In this document: in pieces, positions 1 to 10,560 of the stretch | How the letters are laid out: every line of letters begins with the position of its first letter | How positions within the stretch are numbered: the first letter of the stretch is position 1 | NCBI GenBank assembly: GCA_022496805.1 | Contig: CM040094.1 | Span: 20,359,501 to 20,423,500 of the forward strand | Direction: 5' to 3' | From: Pohlia nutans | Lineage: Eukaryota > Streptophyta > Bryopsida > Bryales > Mniaceae | Length of the DNA: 64,000 bases | Position numbers and translations under genes: made by a program | Notes under the pieces: generated by a model | The model's input: only the letters and a program-made list of their open reading frames with translations | The model's database searches: none | What the model was told of the DNA's origin: nothing

Positions 1-1320
1 AATGGTGATAGACTAGGGAAATGTTTTTACATATTCGGAATCACAAGGGTTAAAAACCGGGGGGTAGGTACCAATATAATCTTCAAAATCTATATATAGC
101 AAAACGAAAGCCAACCGTAAGCCCAAACTCTAAAACCCTAATAACTTCCAAACCCTAAGCTTTTTGGAAAAACTAACCACACCACTAGATTCACAATGTC
201 CAAAAATAGGGGGTAGGTATACTCAAAAAGATGAAATACCTAAACACGGCAACAGTCAACACGCCAAAGCTCAAGTCAAACATCCTATATCTCATAAATG
301 ATGATAGATTAGAGAAAAGTTTTTGCATATTTGAAATCATAAGGGTCGAAAATGGGGGGGGTAGGTCACTTCAAAATCCCAAAATAAGTATGCCAATTTT
401 GTGGGCATGGCCTTGTAACCCTAAACCCTAAATCCTAAAACCCTGAACCCTAAAACCCTAAACCCTAAATCTATATATAGAAAAACGAAACCCAAACATA
501 AGCCTAAACCCTAAAACCCTAATAACTTCCAAACCCTAAACTTTTAGGAAAAAATAACTACACCACTAGATTCACAATGCCCAAAAATAGGGGGTAGGTA
601 TACTCAAAAAGTTAAAATACCTAAAAACAGAAAAAGTGAACACTCCAAAGCTCAAGTCAAACTGCTTATATTTCATAAATGACGATAGATTAGGGAAAAC
701 TTTTTGCATATTTGAAATCACAAAGGTCGAAAATGGGGGGGGGGGGGGGGGGGGGGGGTAGGTCACTTCAAATTTCAAAAATAAGTATGCCAATTTTGAG
801 GAGATGGCCTTGTAACCACACGGTTTAAAGTCAAATCATCTATATCTTCCAATCGGTGAGGATCCAGGAAAAAACAATTACGCCACCGGAATCGTAGCCA
901 TCGAAAATGGGGGATAAAGTACACTCCCAATCCCCATATTCAAAGTCTACACAAAACCATAACAAACCCTAAACCACAACCCCAAAACATCTATATCTTC
1001 CAAACCCAACGTCGGATGACCATTTTCACTATACCATTGAATTCGTAGACGTCAAAAATGGGGGGATAGGTCAAATCAAAATTTCAAAATACTACCAAAC
1101 CTGAAAAGTCAACCCCTAAACCTCTAAAGTCAAACATTCCATATCTCACAAACGGTGATACTTGTTAGGAATTTTATTCCACCGTTGGAATTGCAGCCCT
1201 CAAAAATGGGGGGGTGGGGGGGGGGGGTAGGCAAAATCCCAACCTCATCCGAGAAAATGGACTTTTCTAAGAAAACCCATGTAACCCTAAACCCTAAACC
1301 CTAAACCCTAAACCTAATTG
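1..1320. repeat. Degenerate repeat array with telomere-type CCCTAAA blocks
   Basis: Diverged units of about 300-380 bp recur. The segment with CACTAGATTCACAATG followed by a G-rich run and GTAGGTA appears near 181 and again near 562. The segment with ATGATAGATTAGGGAAA recurs near 1, 298 and 680. Short CCCTAAA-type runs separate the units (about 121-170, 410-480, 500-540, 1275-1312), and long G runs lie at 354-362, 736-758 and 1207-1228. It resembles interstitial telomeric or subtelomeric satellite. No coding signal is seen. Confidence 0.75.
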
Positions 1321-1436
1321 GATACATACAAATTCGTGCGTGTGTAAATTTTAATTAAAAAAATTTACCAATCCGAAAGGTAAGATTGATATAAAAGTGT
1401 ATATTGATTGTTGTCAAAGGCAACATTAAACCAACA

Positions 1437-1980
1437 TTAACCCCGAAGTGCCCAATAAACCATATTATGCTTGTTTTTTGGTCAAGCGCCCCAAAAATCA
1501 AGTGTTTTAACTTTATTGTAGTTGGTGTTTTCATTAGATATTTAAGTTAAGTTATGATACATCTTTGGACTGTTGGGATTGGAGAATAGACTTCATTTGA
1601 AGATATAGCACTGTCGTGAAATTTGAATTTCGAATGTTCAAAATGCAAAGGGATTACTAAAGATGCTTCTATCATAGGTCTCTTTTAATTTCTTCACTTT
1701 CAGTCTTTTACTCCTTGTAAATATAACTTTTATGTACCTTAAATATAATTTTTGATATTAAATTTGACAAAAATATATTTATTTTGAATTTTCCCCTTGT
1801 TTACATAATTAAATTTGTAAATATTCAAAGTATTTTCGAATCATGTTGAAAATTTTGCTATACCTTCATATTGTTAATGACTGTTTACGAAAAATTATAA
1901 ATCATACAATGTGATATTTTAAGTATGCAAATTATAGTGCTTCGGCTTTTACAAAAGAGGAGAGGACCTTTAGGGGTTAA
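1437..1980. mobile_element. Candidate TTAA-flanked short inverted-repeat element
   Basis: The left edge reads TTAACCCCGAAGTGCCC and the right edge AGGACCTTTAGGGGTTAA, so both ends carry TTAA next to CCCC/GGGG. The same edges bound 7075-7651 and the clearer element at 12362-12595. Only a few terminal bases match, so this is tentative. No coding sequence is visible. Confidence 0.3.
1571..1850 (+). repeat. Dispersed repeat, copy 1 (partner at 19491-19770)
   Basis: About 280 bp starting GTTGGGATTGGAGAATAGAC and including the block ATCATAGGTCTCTTTTAATT recurs in the same orientation at 19491-19770 with scattered changes and small indels. Similarity stops at both ends, so it is a discrete repeat. 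Its class is unknown and it has no reading frame. Confidence 0.8.
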
Positions 1981-2159
1981 GATAGACAGAAGTAGTTTGA
2001 TCGATCACAGGATTTCTCCGCCAATGCCTAACGTTTACAATTTCCTTGATAACAAATAAGATCCTATTTTGTGATTTTTTCCATAGAATATTATTCATCC
2101 AATCGCACATGTGTACACAATATATTTAAATCATGGATATGTAAATCTATATAAACATA

Positions 2160-2262
2160 GAAATATACGAGCATAAATATATACATACACATATATGTAT
2201 GTATGGATGTATGTATGTATCCACATGTATGTATATGTAAATATGTGGGTGGATATTTGTAT
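2160..2262. repeat. TATG/TGTA microsatellite
   Basis: Imperfect TATG and TGTATG tandem repeats. They open short spurious reading frames on both strands, which are not genes. Confidence 0.85.
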
Positions 2263-2574
2263 GTCCATATACATGGAAGCACTTACGATTATACATGCAC
2301 TACAAACATGTCTTCCACGATATTGCACCATCATGAAAATGGCATGCCACATGTGTTTTATATTACCAATTGGCATATATTATTATTCCAAGCTTACTAG
2401 AGATGATAATATGCCTTGCACGACGTTCTACCATCATGTATACTTGCATGCACATACGCACACACATACACGATAACTTATGGAATTCGAAGTGGAATTC
2501 ATATTTTGAATATTTCGCTTATTTATTCAATTGTTAAGTAATTACAAGTCAAGTCATGAAATTGACCAAAAGTG

Positions 2575-2636
2575 AGAGGGAGAATGAACAAAGGAAGAAA
2601 GGAAGAAAGGGAGAAAGGTAAGGTGGGGGGGGGGCG
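2575..2636. repeat. Purine-rich GGAAGAAA simple repeat with G run
   Basis: GAAGGAAGAAAGG-type repeats followed by a run of G. The stretch 2263-2900 otherwise shows nothing recognisable. Confidence 0.8.
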
Positions 2637-2901
2637 GAGTTAGTTAACAATAGAGAGGTAAGAGACATCATGAAAGAGGTGGTCCGGACCGCTCTCCTAG
2701 AAGTGAAGCACTACAAGAATTCAATGCGAAGCACAATAAATGTTGGAACATTCTTTGACCGTACTCAAAATAGTCCTCGAAGTCTGCGAGGATTCTTGAA
2801 GTGCGTGTAGACCCAAGGAGTTAGGCTGGAGGAGGAGGAAGGAAGAGCAATGAAACACCAAAACTCAATACTTTGGAGGAACTCCCTAGGCTGCTGGCCC
2901 A

Positions 2902-3240
2902 CGCCGTCCAATGCCTGCCGTCCGATCCTGCGTCCTTTCTGCCGTCCAATGAGGCGTCCGATCTGCCGTCCGATGGATCGGCCGAGTGCGAGTGCGCCTG
3001 TCCGTTCGATCAATTCGTCGGGCCGGCGTGGTCCGTCCGATGTGGGGACCCGGCGCGGGCCGTCCGATCAGGCCACGCGATCGTGCGCCCCTGCCCGTCC
3101 GATTGGAGGGTCGAAACGTACGCGCGGACAGCGGCCGTCAGATGAGAATGTCCGCATGCACGCCATCCGATGGATCTGGTACGGTCCGATTAAGGCCGTC
3201 GGATCGGGCTGGCGTCTGCTGTACGCTCCGTCCGCCCTAG
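2902..3240 (+). promoter_or_regulatory. Array 1 of GCCGTCCGATC-like motifs
   Basis: About eleven copies of a degenerate 10-11-mer, consensus GCCGTCCGATC with common variants GCCGTCCAATG, GTCCGTCCGATG and GCCATCCGATG, nearly all in one orientation with irregular spacing. The segment is far more GC-rich than the AT-rich DNA around it. It ends just before a TATA box and the 361-residue gene. The same arrangement recurs at 7737-7983. Repeated direct sites upstream of a TATA box suggest a cluster of binding sites for one DNA-binding protein; that role is inferred. Confidence 0.6.
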
Positions 3241-3248
3241 GCGGAGAG

Positions 3249-3255
3249 TATAAAT
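3249..3255 (+). promoter_or_regulatory. TATA box after array 1
   Basis: TATAAAT lies immediately after the last GTCCG motif and 204 bp before the ATG at 3453, matching the layout before the kinase-like gene (TATAAAG at 7984, ATG at 8172). Confidence 0.6.
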
Positions 3256-3452
3256 GGCCAACGGCTTTTTTCGTCCGCTTAGAGAGGCGGTGGGCATGGT
3301 GAACGTCCGCGTGCACCTGCATCGTCTCTGTCACGTGTTTTTTGAGTCACTGCGTCACGCTGTACGCACGTTTGACTTTATTTCAGGACGTCTGCACCAC
3401 GTTGCGCTTCTATCTTCCACGCGGTTTCTTGGCGTTGCTTTGACTTCCCACG

Positions 3453-4538
3453 ATGTCCCAGCGAAGCAACAGTAGTAGGAGATCTTCACAAGGGACTCCT
3501 CAAGTTATAAACTGGGATCAAGTCGTTGACCCCAATTGTGTTGCGAAACCGGGATGGGACACGGAGCCGGCGAGAACGTGGAGTTTAAAAATATGCAAAG
3601 AGTACGTGAAGATGACGCATTTAGCCAAGATTTGGCCACGAGCTCAAATGCTAGTGTCTGGCCCTCGTTGGGAAGGCCCAACTACGACGTGCCAAAGCAA
3701 CCATTTCCGACAACGATATTGGGGGGTGCACGATTTCGTTGGGTTGCCTAACTCCAAACCAACCATCATGAAATATAGCCTAATGTCAATGGTTTGGGGT
3801 GAGATTGTATTGCACAAGGATGTGGATTGGAGTACGGTGAATGGAAAAAACGTTGAACATTTGAATCGTTCACAAAACTTTATTGCCACCAATTGGACTG
3901 GACTGAGTGATTGTCTGCCGCAATGGTCTAATCATACAGCGCATGCGACAAACGTTGTTGTTCCTGATGATGACACCTCGCAATGGGAAGTACGTCCACG
4001 CAATACATATCGGCAACGCGACGTTGAGAACTATCCCGTGACGTTCGGAACTGCTCCTCAGCATGACTATGAAAATCATCATGGAACTTCAGATCCAGTA
4101 GCAAGGAGATTTCAAAGGAGAGCTAGCCATGGCTACGATGATAATGCATACGCGGTACACAATGATGAACGGGTTCCATATGCGGACAAATACAGTACTC
4201 CACGAGCATATTTTCCCGAGAGGACCCACAACAATTTTGGACATCATGGGTTTCAAAGCCATACTCCTATTTATTCTCGCCCCGGCGAAAGCTCAGGAAG
4301 CGGTGCACCCGTAAGTTTTGGTAGGGATATGTATAGTGCTGCAGACGGCCCCCCTGACGGATATGCTACTGGGCCATCAAGTCAGTACCATCGAGATGAT
4401 AAGTACGAAAGAGATCTTCAAGAAGCAATAAGACGGAGCGAAGAAGAAGAGAATGAAAGGCGGCTGATAGAGCAACGTTTTTATGAGCAACAGTGGGACG
4501 CGGAACGTGGAACATTTTGGGGACATCGGCGATATTAG
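3453..4538 (+). CDS. Unknown 361-residue protein with UIM-like C-terminus
   Basis: An uninterrupted frame from ATG at 3453 to TAG. I do not recognise the family. The N-terminus (about 1-20) is Ser/Arg-rich. Residues about 20-150 look globular, with many Trp residues. Residues about 170-310 are low-complexity, rich in Asp, His, Tyr, Arg and Gly, and likely disordered. Near residue 322 the run DLQEAIRRSEEEE fits the ubiquitin-interacting motif pattern (acidic, LQ-x-AI-x-x-S, acidic) and continues into a charged helix. The start follows from the first ATG about 200 bp after the TATA box. There is no signal peptide or membrane segment. Its promoter array links it to the broken kinase-like gene at 8172-19083. 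It could be a cargo gene of an old large mobile element. Expression is not shown by sequence. Confidence 0.6.
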   Translation: MSQRSNSSRRSSQGTPQVINWDQVVDPNCVAKPGWDTEPARTWSLKICKEYVKMTHLAKIWPRAQMLVSGPRWEGPTTTCQSNHFRQRYWGVHDFVGLPNSKPTIMKYSLMSMVWGEIVLHKDVDWSTVNGKNVEHLNRSQNFIATNWTGLSDCLPQWSNHTAHATNVVVPDDDTSQWEVRPRNTYRQRDVENYPVTFGTAPQHDYENHHGTSDPVARRFQRRASHGYDDNAYAVHNDERVPYADKYSTPRAYFPERTHNNFGHHGFQSHTPIYSRPGESSGSGAPVSFGRDMYSAADGPPDGYATGPSSQYHRDDKYERDLQEAIRRSEEEENERRLIEQRFYEQQWDAERGTFWGHRRY

Positions 4539-4889
4539 GCAGATTTAACAGGATTGTCCATGCTCAAGTGGAAGTTGAAACCTAGCCTAGACCGTAGAAT
4601 CCAATGTCTTCAATTTTGCTTTGTATAGACCAAGACATGTCCTTAGTTTGAACTTTGTTTGGATGCTACAAACTTTGGATATATTGTAGGCTGCTAGCGC
4701 TAATGCTCTAGGCTTATAAAGTATGTATGGCTCATTGTGTGAACATTTTTGGCATAAATATTTATATATATAAATATATAATCTAATCGCGAAGAGTGAA
4801 CTGGTCATGAGTACATAACCCACTGTTATTTCCATTAACAAGAGATCGAGTTCATGACTTACAAAAAGATATATAAATTGGTTTGGTGT

Positions 4890-6785
4890 CGCCTTGACTT
4901 TTATGGTAGACGTTACATACCTGGTTGAAAACAATATGAGTTTAGTTCACATGCAATGGAGGGGCTAGAAGCTTATCTTAGAACTTGGTTGTGCACGGCA
5001 CAGTTGACTTTCCAAGGACTCCCATCACATTCTCATTTCCTACCCCTTTTATAATTACCTTGTGCAACGAAAACCTCCTTCACGAATCAAGTTATTCATG
5101 TAAAACATCTTGTCTCACTATCTTGAGAAGTCCATGACGGCGAACGAACCACCAAAAGTGCACTTTATTGAACCCCTCTTTATGTTAGGTCCTTGCTACA
5201 CACTTTCCACTTGAATTAAGTGGCTTCCCGTATTTACTTTTGGCCGAGTACTTTCTTTGAACCGTCTTCATCATCGAACAACCTCATCAGCTTCTGTGCT
5301 TCAAGAGCAGTTCGGCAACATCAGATCTCACAGAAACGCAATCGTGAAGATCGTAACGAACACCTTTCAAGTGCATACTCTCGCAACTTGAGATCCAGCT
5401 AGTCCAAACCCTAAACTTTAGTCCCGATTGAAACACTTGAGATGATATTGCCTATTTGCCCCCTGCTTTGTGGATGCATGCTTTGCTTTTTCTAGAAAAA
5501 GATGAGCATGCAATTTATTAAGTCACTCATAAGCATGATAAACACACGTAGTTTGCAAAGAGGTAAGCTAGTCTCCCACACACTCACCTTCCAAAGGCTC
5601 TACTAGAAAAATATGAGCATTCTAGGGTTTCTAAGGCTTTTGTAGCATGCGGCGTTAAGATGAGGTGACAACCATACTCCAAGAGCCATGCCGCAAGATT
5701 GACACTTGAATACATTCCTCATAGAGTTCATCTAAGTCTTAGTGGTGCCTAGTCCTCCCTCATGCGCTATGATAGTATCATAGTACTACATTCTAATCTG
5801 ACTTTAGACACCGAGTCCCGTGACACTCTAAACCCTACTAGTGTTAGTATCATATTGAGAATTTGGAACGATACAGAGAACATTGCCCTATGTAGTCAAA
5901 GGGTGTAGTACTATGGTAGAGTGTAGTACTGTAGGACTATCATGGTGCATGAGAGAGGACTAGGCACCACTAAGGCTTGGACGAAGTCTACGAGGAAGGT
6001 ATTCAAGTGTCGATCTTGCGGCATGGCACTTGGAATGAGGTTGTCACCTCATCTTGATGCCTCATGCTACGAAAGGCTTAGAAACCCTAGAGTATTCATC
6101 TATTTGTAGTTGGCCCTCTGGGAAGTGACTGGGTGAGTGTGTGAGGGACTAGCTCGGTTCTAGCAAGTACATACCTTTTCAAAGGCGGAAAGGCGTCAAC
6201 AAAGCAGGGGCAACTGGGCAATACCCTCTCTAGCGTTTCAATCGAGATTAGAGTTGACGTTAGGCAAAGTGGATCTCAAGCTACGAGAGTATGCACTTCA
6301 AAGGTGTGCGTTCCGATCTTCACGATTGTGTTTTTGTGAGATCTGGTATTGCTGAACAGCACTTAAAGCACAGAAGCTCGTGAGGTTGTTTGATGATGAA
6401 GAGGGTTTGAAGAAAGTGTTGGGCCAAAGGTATGTATGGGAAGCGACATGATTCAAGTGGGGAGTATGTAACGTGCAACTAAAATGAAGAGGGGTTGAAG
6501 AATGTGCACTTTTGGTAGTTCGATTTTCCTATTGAACTTCTTACTATAGCGAAGCAAGATTTTTCTCAGAAATAACCCTATTCGTGATGGACGTTTTCAT
6601 TGTACAAGGTAGTTATGGATGGGGAGGAAATGAGAATGCGGTGGGAGTCCTTCTTGGAAAGGCCTTTGTGCTATGCACGACCAAGTCATAGGATCAGCTC
6701 AGACCCTCCAAATTGCATTAAGGGTAAAGTGAACTCATTTTGTAGTCAACCATGTGTAGAAGGTCCGATAAAAGAATGGAGAGAA
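4890..6785. repeat. Large imperfect inverted repeat (foldback), arms about 850-900 bp
   Basis: The left arm (about 4890-5791) is the reverse complement of the right arm (about 5911-6785) along nearly its whole length, with indels, around a spacer of about 120 bp. Anchor pairs: ACCAAAAGTGCACTTTATTG near 5151 against GTGCACTTTTGGTAGTTCG near 6504; GGACTCCCATCACATTCTC near 5019 against its complement near 6635; TGGTGCCTAGTCCTCCCTC near 5743 against its complement near 5945. No transposase or conserved ORF is present. A transcript through it would fold into a very long hairpin. It may be a foldback element or two head-to-head copies of a repeat. Confidence 0.8.
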
Positions 6786-7074
6786 CACCAACGAAATTGA
6801 TATATCTTTTAATGAGACACGAACTTAATCAGTGATCAATAGAAATAATGCTTGATTAGGTACTTAATGACGTTTACAATTTGCGAGACGGATTTTTCAA
6901 TATTACCTTGAGTTATTGCAGGGCGCGGATCTTTCAAAACAAGGGGATGGTCGTTAAATATTTAGTGCCTTTGGTCACTCAGTGGCGGACCAGGCCGTGT
7001 ATATCACATCAGTGATCACACGTGCTCGACTAATCTCGAACTTTGGTCTCAAAGTCCTGACATATAGTCATAAT

Positions 7075-7651
7075 TTACCCCTAAGTGCCCAACCATGCAT
7101 ATTGTGTAAGATGTACAGATTTCATCCGTATTTTCTCATCCGTCATACACTTTTTGTGGTAAGATTTTTGTACTGATTTATTTATGGGAAGTTAGCTTCA
7201 TGTATGTGTGATTCGATTGAAAAGGAACTAATGTTTGAAAAAATTATGCTTCATTTTGTGTTTCAGTGTTTCACCGAAAATGTTGAAGATTTTGGTCCAA
7301 AAGTGATATTGGAAAAAAAAAAACTATGAAAATCAAGCATCCAAAAAAGCTCCAAAAATCACTACATCTAAAGTACTACATTATAACTCATCACAAAAAA
7401 TTTCATCCACATATTGTCAATATCGTATTCGTAATTGAATTACAAAATAATTTTTTATTTTATGTTTCAAATTTTATAGAAAAAGATTATTGATAGAAAT
7501 CATAGATCTAACCGTATAGATAGAATCTAAAAATAAAAATGTATAACTTTTATTTATACATCAAGTTCCAAATATTCGTGTTAGTTGCATTTTATAATGC
7601 ATCTTTGCGAAACTGTGTAAACTGGACATAGGTGAGGACTTCTAGGGGTTA
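7075..7651. mobile_element. Candidate TTAA-type element, second copy
   Basis: The left edge ACCCCTAAGTGCCCAACC resembles the left edge at 1437, and the right edge AGGACTTCTAGGGGTTAA resembles the right edges at 1963 and 12579. The interior is AT-rich and non-coding. Assignment rests on the termini only. Confidence 0.3.
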
Positions 7652-7736
7652 ACCAACAAGACCGCGGGATTTGATGATTATGCGCATTGGATATTTGATA
7701 GTATTCTAAAACAAAGATAATTTGGTTAATGTGTCG

Positions 7737-7983
7737 GGTCCGGTCTGCCGTCCGATCTGCGGTCCGTCTCGCCGTCTGATCTACGGTCCGTTTCGCCGTC
7801 CGATCGGTAGTCCGTGGAGCCGTCGGATCTGGACGTCTGCATCCCACCGTCCAATACAGGGCGGACTGCGCGACCCGTCCAATCGCCGACAGCCAGTCGA
7901 TCGGACGACGAAGGTCCGATCGGGTGGCGGACGGTGCGGGCCGTCTGATCAGGTGTCCGACCTAATCGGACAGCACGTCCGCC
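7737..7983 (+). promoter_or_regulatory. Array 2 of GCCGTCCGATC-like motifs
   Basis: GTCTGCCGTCCGATC, CGCCGTCTGATC, CGCCGTCCGATCGG, GCCGTCGGATC and related copies run from the edge of AT-rich DNA to the TATA box. Some copies lie on the opposite strand (CGATCGGACGACG). It parallels array 1 in motif, GC contrast and position relative to the TATA box. Confidence 0.6.
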
Positions 7984-7990
7984 TATAAAG
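7984..7990 (+). promoter_or_regulatory. TATA box before the kinase-like gene
   Basis: TATAAAG abuts the array (GTCCGCC then TATAAAG), 188 bp before ATG at 8172. Confidence 0.6.
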
Positions 7991-8171
7991 CCGTCTGACC
8001 AGAGCGGACGGCTCACTTTTTCCTCCCTACTCACATTATTGTTTGAGTAGTTACGGGTTGCTGTTGGCAGAGTTATCCCATCCTCTGGCTCGTCACTCGG
8101 GTAGGAAGAAGTCAGCGTTGCAGGGGGGTATATTTTTCCAATTTTTTAAACAATTCCGGAGCTCCATCACC

Positions 8172-8500
8172 ATGCCGAAGGGAAAAAAGCATAAGATAGG
8201 TAAGACGACGGAACAAAAATCTCTTGAAGTCAGCCCTTACATGCCGTCGGAAGCGTGTAAGAAGTTTCTCTTGCAGTTCACGGTGGAATTTTACTGAAGC
8301 AACACGCTTATGGCGTTGGAGAGTAAGTTTGTTCGGTACAAAGAGCAGAGTGTGCAAAAATTTCAAGACGACATGACGAAGAATATGTTGCAGGCTCTTC
8401 GGGATGGAATTTGGTACCGGGAGATGGAAAAGCGTGATTTCTCAAAGTGGTTGGGGTGGAGGGTGAAAGATTCTTTGTGGAATATCGAGGGAGTAGTAAC
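8172..8500 (+). pseudogene. 5' part of kinase-like gene, cut by transposon
   Basis: ATG at 8172 opens a basic N-terminus (MPKGKKHKIGK) that meets TGA at 8295. The same frame reopens at once and contains ATG at 8310, followed by a charged helical stretch. The frame is cut at 8500 by the transposon. Removing the element plus one 8 bp duplication (9418 bp) puts this frame in register with the kinase-like frame at 17919-19083, which shows the two pieces were one gene. Translation could begin at 8310, making the 8172-8297 stretch leader, or the TGA could be a later mutation. No family is recognised for this N-terminal part. Confidence 0.7.
8493..8500 (+). repeat. Left target-site duplication
   Basis: GTAGTAAC on the left corresponds to GTATTAAC at 17911-17918, 7 of 8 bases. 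Confidence 0.7.
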
Positions 8501-8520
8501 CCCGGGGGGTGCACTGTACT

Positions 8521-9291
8521 AAACACGTACAAGTATACGTGAGTGCACAGGAGGGGTATTAATTTGAACATTGTCGTATGACGTATACATATGGTATACA
8601 TATTATAGTTTGTGATTACGTACATATATGGAGGGCACTACAAGGATATATAACATTTGTATTTGTATGGTAGTGGTACTAGACTTTATAGTAGATGTTT
8701 ATTGACATTGGATGAAACTAGGTGGATGTACAGTTTCCTCATTACCTTATTGTGTAGGTGGGATACTATGTACACATACGAGGGTATCAAGGACGTAGGT
8801 AACAAGAACCGGGTATCATACCCAGGGATTGAAGGGGTAGTAGCATTAGGGTTTCGAACGGCTCAATAGGTTAGTACCGTCTTCATTCATCTTCTTTGTC
8901 TTCTCTTTGCTCGTCTTCTCTTCCTCTTCCTCTCTTTGCCGATGGCCGTTGTGTTGCTTGAACGGTTGGAGCGGCTGGAGCGGCTGTGAGTGGCTGTGAG
9001 CTGTGAGCGACAAGAGAGTTTGGGTGGTTTAGGGTTGGCGACACAAGCTTTTACTGGAAGCAACTCATCACCTCAGGAACTACGTTGCTGGTGCTGCTGC
9101 ATGGCTCTTCTTCGCAATCAAGTTCCGATCAAGCAAACAGTCGGACTTTGCAAGTAAGTAGTTTTGGATCTGCTTATTTCCCTGCTTCAAGTTCCCCTTC
9201 CAATTACACTATGTCAACAACTTCTCGATCTTGTTTGTTTTACACTATGTCAACAACTTCTGGATCTTATTTGTTGTTTGATTCAACAACC
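8521..9291. other. Transposon 5' spacer, no gene
   Basis: It holds subterminal GTGCAC, a pyrimidine-rich TCTTC stretch at 8880-8940 like a 5' UTR, and a 30 bp direct repeat (ACACTATGTCAACAACTTCT at 9207 and 9242). No conserved protein was found. Confidence 0.5.
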
Positions 9292-9582
9292 AGTTTTAGT
9301 AAAGGTGCAAGCTGCAGCGCTAAATCCCGTGGATTACAAGCGAAGGCTGGGGAAATTTAAGAATACGGATTTTGAGCTGCCTGTACGTTTGATTCTCCTT
9401 GGATCATTCACTGCAGTCGAGGAGAAGCTTCTAGCTCTCAAGCCCGCGACGCTGAGTTTTGCGGAAGCAGCGAGCCTTCCAGGAAGACTGCCCAAGAGGC
9501 ATTCGACAGGGCAAATCTGAAGCAAGGACAGACTGTACTTATCACAGGAGGAGCTGGAGGTGTTGGTACTCTAGCCATTCAG
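9292..9582 (+). pseudogene. Captured fragment of a quinone oxidoreductase / alkenal reductase type gene
   Basis: Translated pieces match zinc-independent quinone oxidoreductases (MDR superfamily, NADPH-dependent). VKVQAAALNPVDYKRRLGKF is the N-terminal catalytic-domain signature. FTAVEEKLLALKP then SFAEAASLP belong to the mid region, and TVLITGGAGGVGTLAIQ is the NADPH-binding GGAGGVG loop. About 50 residues are missing after ELP (9382), and a small deletion with frame change follows EAASLP (about 9482). The last piece ends at a good donor, CAG|GTTAGT. It is therefore a deleted genomic fragment, not a working enzyme, lying inside the transposon on its plus strand. Confidence 0.8.
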
Positions 9583-9955
9583 GTTAGTGTTTGTTGTTTG
9601 ATTTAGCAACCAGGTTCAGTCAGAGGCTAGGTTGGGTTGCTGGTCAATTGCTGCAACTTTGAGTGCAATCATGGAGTCAGTTCTGAGAGTTATGTTGGGA
9701 CGTTGCAATTGCGTTTCGCTCATTCCAGTGTGCGTTGAAGTAGTTGCGAGATTGAAGCTCACTCGCTCTCCAAGTTGTGAGAACGATCGATCGAGATGGT
9801 CTCTCATTCATTTGCAGATAGTGATTAGAACATGCATAACTCGATCAGTAGGAGCTAGTGGCATTCAGTCTCCAGTTTCAACAAGATCGAAGTGTTTCAT
9901 GTGACCCGTTATGCATGAATTCAGTTCTCACAAACGTTCGGTTACTTGTTTGTAG

Positions 9956-10279
9956 GACGCTGAATCAGAACAACTTCGTTGGAAACATTCCAGCGTCTTT
10001 CTGCAACTTCACAAACTTGCTAGTCTTGTAAGTGTCAATGTTAACTTTTGTTTTCTTGAAGGTTGTTGTGGTCTTTTAGGGCTTCGGCTGTTAAATCCCA
10101 TTTTACTAAATTTGTGGTGTTTGTATGTTTACAGGAATTTGCGCAACAACTCTCTTATTGGAAACATTCCCTCAGAGATTGGCACTTTGGCGAACCTTCG
10201 GTACCTGGATTTGGCGAGTAACATGTTGGAAGGCTCAATTCCGGAAAGCTTTAGAAATTTGACGAGATTGTATTACTTA
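9956..10279 (+). pseudogene. Captured LRR gene fragment with intron
   Basis: Exon 9956-10026 (acceptor TGTAG, donor CTT|GTAAGT) encodes NNFVGNIPASFCNFTNLLVL. The second exon, from 10135 (acceptor TTTACAG), encodes further repeats including GNIPSEIGTLANLRYLDLAS and ends at TAA near 10279. The junction is phase-consistent. The pattern LxxNxLxGxIPxxxxxLxxLxxL is that of plant extracellular LRRs such as LRR receptor kinases. The retained intron shows capture at DNA level. No kinase or membrane segment came along. Confidence 0.8.
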
Positions 10280-10367
10280 TAAGCTCTACTTACTTTGGCT
10301 GTGGCTGCTCTGCTCATTGTCTGCTGATTCTTAGGATCTGATGATTCCTCAGGATGCATTCCTGTTT

Positions 10368-10560
10368 AACCCTTAAAGGGCAAAGGATTCATAGTTTTAA
10401 AATGACAAATTCAATCGATTGTATTGTGAAAAATATAGTTCAGATAGGACCAGATTTTATATCACCGGAATCAGCACTTGAAGAACATTGCATGTGTTGA
10501 TCAAAAGACAATCAAAAGGAAGTCTACATAGGACCTATTCAAAACTGCTATAAAAATCAT
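10368..10560 (+). repeat. Diverged copy of the 12362-12595 MITE
   Basis: It starts TTTAACCCTTAAAGGGC and shares TTTTAAAATGACAAATTCAAT, TTTTATATCACC and GAACATTGCATG in order with 12362-12555. The right end is not clear. Confidence 0.65.

Noticed and set aside
2091..2476. Overlapping ORFs on both strands in the TATG repeat
   Set aside because: Low-complexity translation of a microsatellite; no conserved residues.
2765..3334. Several ORFs inside array 1, and similar ones in arrays 2 and 3
   Set aside because: Arg/Pro-rich translations of the GCCGTCCGATC repeats in many frames; no protein family.
7737..7983. CRISPR-like array
   Set aside because: Motif is short, degenerate, irregularly spaced and partly inverted, in a plant genome; no cas genes.
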